A stretch of 64,000 nucleotides of DNA from NCBI GenBank assembly GCA_900541725.1, contig UQLB01000008.1, forward strand, positions 28,113 through 92,112, written 5' to 3'. Below are positions 59,572 to 64,000 of the stretch, one piece after another; positions within the stretch are counted from its first letter, which is position 1; the number at the start of each line of letters is the position of its first letter. The translations under genes and the position numbers were made by a program. This DNA comes from an uncultured Collinsella sp. (lineage in GTDB: Bacteria > Actinomycetota > Coriobacteriia > Coriobacteriales > Coriobacteriaceae). The notes beneath the pieces were generated by a model. It saw only the letters and a program-made list of their open reading frames with translations. It had not been told where the DNA came from and ran no database searches.

Positions 59572-60783
59572 ATGCTGTCTGTTGACGAGCAAATGCGTAT
59601 CATCACCTCGGGCGCCGCGCAGATCGTTCCCGAGGCCGACCTTCGCAAGAAGCTTGAGAAGGGCGAGCCCCTCAACATCAAGCTCGGCGTCGACCCCACC
59701 AGCCCCGACCTGCACCTGGGCCACGCCGTGCCGCTGCGCAAGATGCGTCAGTTCCAGGACCTGGGCCACAACGTCACCCTCATCATCGGCAACGGTACCG
59801 CGTTGATTGGCGACCCTTCGGGCAAGAATTCCACCCGTCCGCAGCTTTCGCAGGAGCAGATCGAGGCCAATGCCGAGACCTACGTGAGCCAAGCCATGAA
59901 GATCCTGGATCCCGAGAAGACCACCATCGTGCACAACGGTGACTGGATCCTTTCGATGGATCTGGCCGGTCTGCTGCAGGTGTGCTCCAAGTTCACCGTC
60001 GCCCGCATCCTCGAGCGCGACGACTTTACCAAGCGCTACCAGTCTCAGACGCCGATCGCCCTGCATGAGTTCCTGTATCCCGTGATGCAGGCTTTCGACT
60101 CCGTGCAGATCAAGGCCGACGTCGAGATGGGCGGCACCGATCAGCTCTTCAACCTGCTCGCTGGCCGTGAGCTCATGGAGAAGATGGGCATGGAGCCCCA
60201 GATCGCGCTCACCATGCCGCTGCTCGAGGGCACCGATGGCGTTCGTAAGATGTCCAAGTCCTATGGCAACTACATCGGCCTGACCGACGCCCCCAAGGAT
60301 ATGTTCGGCAAGACCATGTCCATCCCCGACGAGATGATCGGCAAGTACTATCGTCTGGCCAGCTCGCTCACCCCGGCCGAGGTCGACAAGATCGACGCCG
60401 CCCTGGCCGATGGTTCTGCCGACCCCTACGAGCTCAAGCGCGCTCTGGGCCGCGACCTGTGCGACACCTACCACGGCGCCGGTGCCGGCGACGAGGCTCA
60501 GGCCGAGTTCGACCGCGTGTTCAAGGAGGGCCAGCTCGCCGACTTCCCCGAGAAGCACGTTGAGCTGACTGTTAACGACGAGGGCCAGATCTACCTCGCC
60601 GGCCTGCTCAAGGACTTGGGTCTTTCGGCGAGCGCCGGCCAGGCTCGTCGCGATATCGACGGCGGCGGTGTCAAGATCAACGGCAAGGCCGTGGCTCCCA
60701 AGAGCTACAACATCGACCCTAGTGCCCTCAAGCTGGGCGACACCCTCTCCGTAGGCAAGCGCAAGGGCTTCAAGTTGGTCTAA
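59572..60783 (+). CDS. tyrS: tyrosyl-tRNA synthetase
   Basis: A 403-residue class I synthetase. The HIGH-type motif is PDLHLGHAVPL, and the KMSKS motif is VRKMSKSYGNYI. The C-terminal S4-like RNA-binding domain has SASAGQARRDIDGGGVKING. The protein is of the TyrRS-Z type in which KMSKS is exact. RBS AAAGGAGG. The 96-base leader holds a hairpin but is too short for a T-box. Confidence 0.96.
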   Translation: MLSVDEQMRIITSGAAQIVPEADLRKKLEKGEPLNIKLGVDPTSPDLHLGHAVPLRKMRQFQDLGHNVTLIIGNGTALIGDPSGKNSTRPQLSQEQIEANAETYVSQAMKILDPEKTTIVHNGDWILSMDLAGLLQVCSKFTVARILERDDFTKRYQSQTPIALHEFLYPVMQAFDSVQIKADVEMGGTDQLFNLLAGRELMEKMGMEPQIALTMPLLEGTDGVRKMSKSYGNYIGLTDAPKDMFGKTMSIPDEMIGKYYRLASSLTPAEVDKIDAALADGSADPYELKRALGRDLCDTYHGAGAGDEAQAEFDRVFKEGQLADFPEKHVELTVNDEGQIYLAGLLKDLGLSASAGQARRDIDGGGVKINGKAVAPKSYNIDPSALKLGDTLSVGKRKGFKLV

Positions 60784-60810
60784 CGAGCGAGTTGACCTCA
60801 CAAGTGCAAT

Positions 60811-60847
60811 AAGGCCGCAGCCGGGAATCCCGACTGCGGCCTTTTTT
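60811..60847 (+). terminator. intrinsic terminator after tyrS
   Basis: AAGGCCGCAG pairs with CTGCGGCCTT, followed by a T-run (TTTTTT). A REP-like repeat with GGGACGTTCC follows at 60853-60892. Confidence 0.92.
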
Positions 60848-60961
60848 GGCACTTGGGGACGTTCCTTTTGTGCTGGCACTTTGGGACACTCCTTGTCATT
60901 GGTGCAAAGCAACCTCTCCTCATTGCACCAAGTGGCGTGTGCCGTTAAGCGGAGAGGCGTA

Positions 60962-61037
60962 TTGTTGACCCATCGTTTGGGCATACAATGGCTATTGGTC
61001 TGCTGCGGTGAAGGTCTGTCCGCTCCGCAGCTTTTTT
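60962..61037 (+). promoter_or_regulatory. promoter and leader terminator (possible attenuator) of the adenine deaminase gene
   Basis: TTGTTG (60962-60967), a 16-base spacer and TACAAT (60984-60989) make a promoter. Only about 10 bases after the likely start, GCTGCGG (61002-61008) pairs with CCGCAGC (61025-61031), followed by six T residues: a terminator 20 bases before the start codon. Transcription into the gene must pass it, so it may be regulated. No aptamer of a known riboswitch was recognised. Confidence 0.5.
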
Positions 61038-61057
61038 CTACGGTTAAAGGAGTATGT

Positions 61058-62878
61058 ATGTCCGTTGAGGTCATGAGGTCTGTGATCGAGGCCGCCGAGG
61101 GCCGCGTACCCGTCGACACGCTGTTTATCAATGCGCAGATTGTCGACGTGTATGGCCAGCGTGTGGCGCCCGGCAGCGTTGCCGTCAAGGACGGTGTGAT
61201 CGTCGGCGTGCTCTACGATGGTCGCGACGATGCCGCCGGCACCTACGAGGCTGCCGAGGTCATTGACTGCCAGGGCCGCTATCTCGCCCCCGGCTTTATC
61301 GACGGACATCTGCACATTGAGTCCTCGAACATCCGTCCCGCCGAGTATGCGCGCATGGCGGCGACGCGCGGTACCACCACCGCCATTGCCGACAGCCACG
61401 AGATCGCCAACGTGGCGGGGCTCGACGGCCTGCGCTTTATGATCGAGGACGGTCGCCGCGCGCCCATTTCCATCAAGTACATGATGCCCTCATGCGTGCC
61501 CGCGCTGCCCGATGAGCAAGCGGGCGCTGTGATTACCGCTGCTGACATGCAGGCGTTTTTTGCCGAGCATCCGGGCGACGTTTTTGGCCTGGGCGAGATG
61601 ATGAACCTGCCGGGCGTCTTTATGGCCGATCCCGAGACCTGCGCTCGCATCGATGCTGCCAACCAGACGCCGTCCAAGCAGGTCGACGGCCATGCGCCGC
61701 TCGTTGCCGGCAAGGACCTCAATGCCTATGCCGCGGCGGGTATTATTGCCGACCACGAGTCGACGATTCCCGAGGAGGCGCTCGACAAGCTGTCTCGCGG
61801 CATGTACGTGATGCTGCGCGAGGGTACGTGCAGCCATGATCTGGCCAACCTGTCGCCGATGCTGCTGGAGAATCCCGCGCGCGCCCGCCGCTGCTGCTTT
61901 GCGACTGACGACCGCGCTCCTTCCGATGCGCTTGCAACCGGCATGATCGACAATGCCTGCCGCGTGGCGATTGAGGCCGGTATCGACCCCGTGGTCGCTA
62001 TCTCTATGGCGTCCCTCTCCACGGCCGAGGCGTTTGGCCTGGATCACGGCTGCCGCGACCCGCACGAGCTCCGCGGTGCGATTGCCCCGGGCAAGCGTGC
62101 CGACCTGCTGGTGCTCAATGACCTGACGTTTGCCACGGCTCCGCATCGTGTATATGCCGCCGGTGCCCTGGTGGCGCAGGACGGCACCTTTGTGGGCGAG
62201 ATCGCACCCGAGATGGCCGAGGTTGCGGCCCTTGCCGATGAGCTGCGCGCCTCCGTTAAGCTGCCGAAGCTTTCGCTCGACGTATTCGACTATGCCTTTA
62301 AGCCGGGCGAGGCCGTGATTGACGTGGTGCCGGGCAAGGCCATCACGGGCATGGTTCGTCCCGAGAGCGCCGAGGGCCTGCGCCGTATTATGCTGATCGA
62401 GCGCCACGGCCGCGGCGTGTCGCTGCAGGCCGAGGGCGCCGACGGTGACGGCCCCGCTGGCCTGGGACTCGTTGGCAAGCATATCGGCCGCGGCTGGGTG
62501 CGCGGCTTTACCATCACGGGTGGTGCCATCGCCTCGACGATCGGACACGACTCGCACAACGTGTGCGTCGTGGGCGACAACGCCGCCGATATGATGGCCG
62601 CCGTTGATGCCGTGGGCCAGGGCGGTCACGTGCTGGTGCGCAACGGCGAGGTCGTGGCGCGCATTCCGCTGGCGCTCGGTGGCCTGATGAGCGAGGGCAC
62701 GGCCGAGGATGTCGCCGCGCAGCACGACGACTTTATGGTCAAGGCGCGTGCCATGGGCATCGAGCCGCCGCTCGACCCCATCATGGGCATCATTTTCCTG
62801 CCCCTGCCGGTGATCCCGACGCTCCGCATCCGCCCCGAGGGCATGTTCGACGTCACGACCTTCACCTACGCCGACTAG
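61058..62878 (+). CDS. ade: adenine deaminase
   Basis: A 606-residue enzyme that turns adenine into hypoxanthine and ammonia. The metal-binding motif GFIDGHLHIESSN lies near residue 85, TTTAIADSHEIANVAGLDG follows, and ATDDRAPSD and GMVRPESAEG mark the family. The C-terminal domain has the DSHNVCVVGDNAADM pattern. Unlike adenosine-deaminase-type enzymes it belongs to the amidohydrolase AdeC group. ATG 61058 has RBS AAAGGAG; the longer open frame upstream is not expected to be translated. Its product could feed the purine cluster at 16-42 kb. Confidence 0.95.
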   Translation: MSVEVMRSVIEAAEGRVPVDTLFINAQIVDVYGQRVAPGSVAVKDGVIVGVLYDGRDDAAGTYEAAEVIDCQGRYLAPGFIDGHLHIESSNIRPAEYARMAATRGTTTAIADSHEIANVAGLDGLRFMIEDGRRAPISIKYMMPSCVPALPDEQAGAVITAADMQAFFAEHPGDVFGLGEMMNLPGVFMADPETCARIDAANQTPSKQVDGHAPLVAGKDLNAYAAAGIIADHESTIPEEALDKLSRGMYVMLREGTCSHDLANLSPMLLENPARARRCCFATDDRAPSDALATGMIDNACRVAIEAGIDPVVAISMASLSTAEAFGLDHGCRDPHELRGAIAPGKRADLLVLNDLTFATAPHRVYAAGALVAQDGTFVGEIAPEMAEVAALADELRASVKLPKLSLDVFDYAFKPGEAVIDVVPGKAITGMVRPESAEGLRRIMLIERHGRGVSLQAEGADGDGPAGLGLVGKHIGRGWVRGFTITGGAIASTIGHDSHNVCVVGDNAADMMAAVDAVGQGGHVLVRNGEVVARIPLALGGLMSEGTAEDVAAQHDDFMVKARAMGIEPPLDPIMGIIFLPLPVIPTLRIRPEGMFDVTTFTYAD

Positions 62879-62918
62879 TCATCGGGGACGTTCTTAAACG
62901 ACTAGTCGTCGGGGTGGC
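62878..62918. repeat. isolated copy of the GGGGAC..CTTAAA repeat
   Basis: GTCATCGGGGACGTTCTTAA and the following ACGACTAGTCG match the units at 8709-8820, about 54 kb away. It lies directly after the adenine deaminase stop. Confidence 0.75.
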
Positions 62919-63076
62919 GTGTCGCCTGACGCCGCGACCGTGAGACCTCTGGCATGTGTGAGCTATTTGCTAGGTCCTTGTAACGTTTACGCCCGCAGAG
63001 TCTTATTTGAGCTCCCTTTGGGTACGTTGGAATTGGATATACGTCCGATTCCATCAAGCCCGAAGGGAGCTTTTCT

Positions 63077-63871
63077 ATGTTTAAACTGATTGCATCCGAT
63101 ATGGACGGCACGTTGCTTGACGAAAACGGCCAGGTGCCTCCCGAGACCTACGAACTGATTCTGGCGCTACACGAGCATGGCGTGCATTTCGCCGCATCGT
63201 CAGGCCGTCGTTACGACCGCCTGTGCGAGTTCTTTGCACCTGTTCGCGACAAAATGGACTTTGTCGCCGCTAACGGCGCCCAGGTCTACGCCGACGGTAA
63301 GATGGTAGACCGCGAGGTGTATTCGCACCTGGCGATTCGAAGGCTCGCCCAGGCCGTCGCGACGTTTCCCAATCTGCATCTTGCACTTTTTGACCGAACC
63401 AAGTCCTTCTTGCTCGATGACGAGTGCAAGTTCGTGCGTGAGGTCGATAAGGACCTTCCCAATGCCGAGCGCATTTGGGAGCTGCCTGATCCCAGCGTAA
63501 ATATCATCAAGGCGAGTATCTTTTGCGATGACGGTGCCGTTATGGACAGCGCTTACGTACTACAGCGCGAACTCGGTCAGCTCTTTACTTTTGCGCCTTC
63601 GGGCAACGCGTGGATCGATGCCATGCAGCCCGGCGTGTCGAAGGCCTCGGGCATCGCACAGCTCATGGAGCACTATGGCGTCGAACGCGACGAGGTCATG
63701 GCGTTTGGCGACTCGATGAACGACTACGAGATCATTCGCTTTCTCGGCACGGGCTGCGCGATGGAAAACGCGCGCCCCGCGCTCAAGGCAGTCGCCGATC
63801 GCGTGGTGGGGTGCAACCGCGACCACGCCGTCCAGCAGGAGCTCCGTCGCGTGCTAGAGGGCCTCGCTTAA
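63077..63871 (+). CDS. Cof-type HAD superfamily phosphatase
   Basis: A 264-residue phosphatase of the HAD family with a type IIB cap (Cof). Motif I is ASDMDGTLLDE (nucleophile Asp8 and Asp10), motif II includes FAASSGRRYD, and motif IV GDSMNDYEII. Typical substrates are sugar phosphates or nucleotides; the exact substrate cannot be inferred. RBS GGGAGC with ATG at 63077. From 63872 to the window end there is only REP-like sequence and no gene. Confidence 0.9.
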   Translation: MFKLIASDMDGTLLDENGQVPPETYELILALHEHGVHFAASSGRRYDRLCEFFAPVRDKMDFVAANGAQVYADGKMVDREVYSHLAIRRLAQAVATFPNLHLALFDRTKSFLLDDECKFVREVDKDLPNAERIWELPDPSVNIIKASIFCDDGAVMDSAYVLQRELGQLFTFAPSGNAWIDAMQPGVSKASGIAQLMEHYGVERDEVMAFGDSMNDYEIIRFLGTGCAMENARPALKAVADRVVGCNRDHAVQQELRRVLEGLA

Positions 63872-63880
63872 TCCGACAGA

Positions 63881-63919
63881 TGGGGACGTTCCCGTTCTGC
63901 CGGCAGTGGGGGACAGTCC
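63881..63919. repeat. REP-like repeat fragment at the window end
   Basis: GGGGACGTTCCCGTTCTGCC and CGGCAGTGGGGGACAGTCC contain the same GGGACGTTCCC and CTGCCGGCAGT words as the palindrome at 8872, in a broken form. Confidence 0.65.
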
Positions 63920-64000
63920 TCGCGGTTTTCTGGGGGTAGCTAATTTGGGACGTGTCTCTATAGTTTTGTCAACCGCGTGCTTCGCGCCATTTCGGCATGA

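Noticed and set aside
63920..64000. Start of a further gene at the window end
   Set aside because: No open frame with RBS reaches the edge; only repeat-like sequence and a possible TTGACA on the minus strand without a matching -10.

Overview
The window reads as chromosome of a GC-rich, Gram-positive gut anaerobe of the class Coriobacteriia. A Collinsella species is the most likely source; this is inferred from gene content, the style of the ribosomal proteins and the many short REP-like repeats, and no database search was run. Nearly all DNA is coding, starts usually have AGGAG-type ribosome binding sites, and intrinsic terminators are frequent.

Layout. 1-2.4 kb: tail of a PTS permease, a cation diffusion facilitator and a histidine phosphatase. 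2.4-8.7 kb: the first part of the ribosomal S10-spc operon (rplC, D, W, B, rpsS, rplV, rpsC, rplP, rpmC, rpsQ, rplN, rplX), without rpsJ in front and closed by a terminator after rplX. 8.7-42.5 kb: about 34 kb of unrelated metabolic and accessory DNA. 42.5-52.3 kb: the rest of the spc and alpha operons (rplE, rpsZ, rpsH, rplF, rplR, rpsE, rpmD, rplO, secY, adk, map, infA, rpmJ, rpsM, rpsK, rpsD, rpoA, rplQ), followed by truA. 53-64 kb: a glycosyltransferase-like protein, an ArgR-type regulator, a class A penicillin-binding protein, a second U32 protein, tyrS, adenine deaminase and a HAD phosphatase.

The 34 kb block is the striking part. It holds a nearly complete selenium-linked anaerobic purine (xanthine/uric acid) catabolism cluster in two halves. 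The left half (16.1-25.8 kb) has a YheO-type regulator, a purine permease, SsnA, YgfK, a polyferredoxin and an XdhD-like molybdenum hydroxylase. The right half (32.3-42.2 kb) has a second YheO-type regulator, YgeX, YgeY, YgeW, a MocA-like nucleotidyltransferase, HyuA, YqeC, YqeB and an XdhC-family protein. RidA, just outside the left half, could remove the 2-aminoacrylate formed by YgeX. Between the halves lies an accessory island (25.9-32.1 kb) with two orphan ATPases that end in nuclease-like domains, a DEDD exonuclease, two unrecognised proteins, a candidate small RNA and several unlike repeat arrays.

How the parts work together (inference): the permease imports purine; the XdhD-like hydroxylase, matured by MocA-like, YqeB, YqeC and XdhC proteins, moves electrons through the polyferredoxin and YgfK; SsnA, HyuA, YgeY, YgeX and YgeW open the ring and release ammonia, C3 units and carbamoyl groups. 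A Fur-like box lies over the permease promoter and two identical palindromes lie upstream of ygeX. No tRNA, rRNA, IS element, integrase or CRISPR array was seen.
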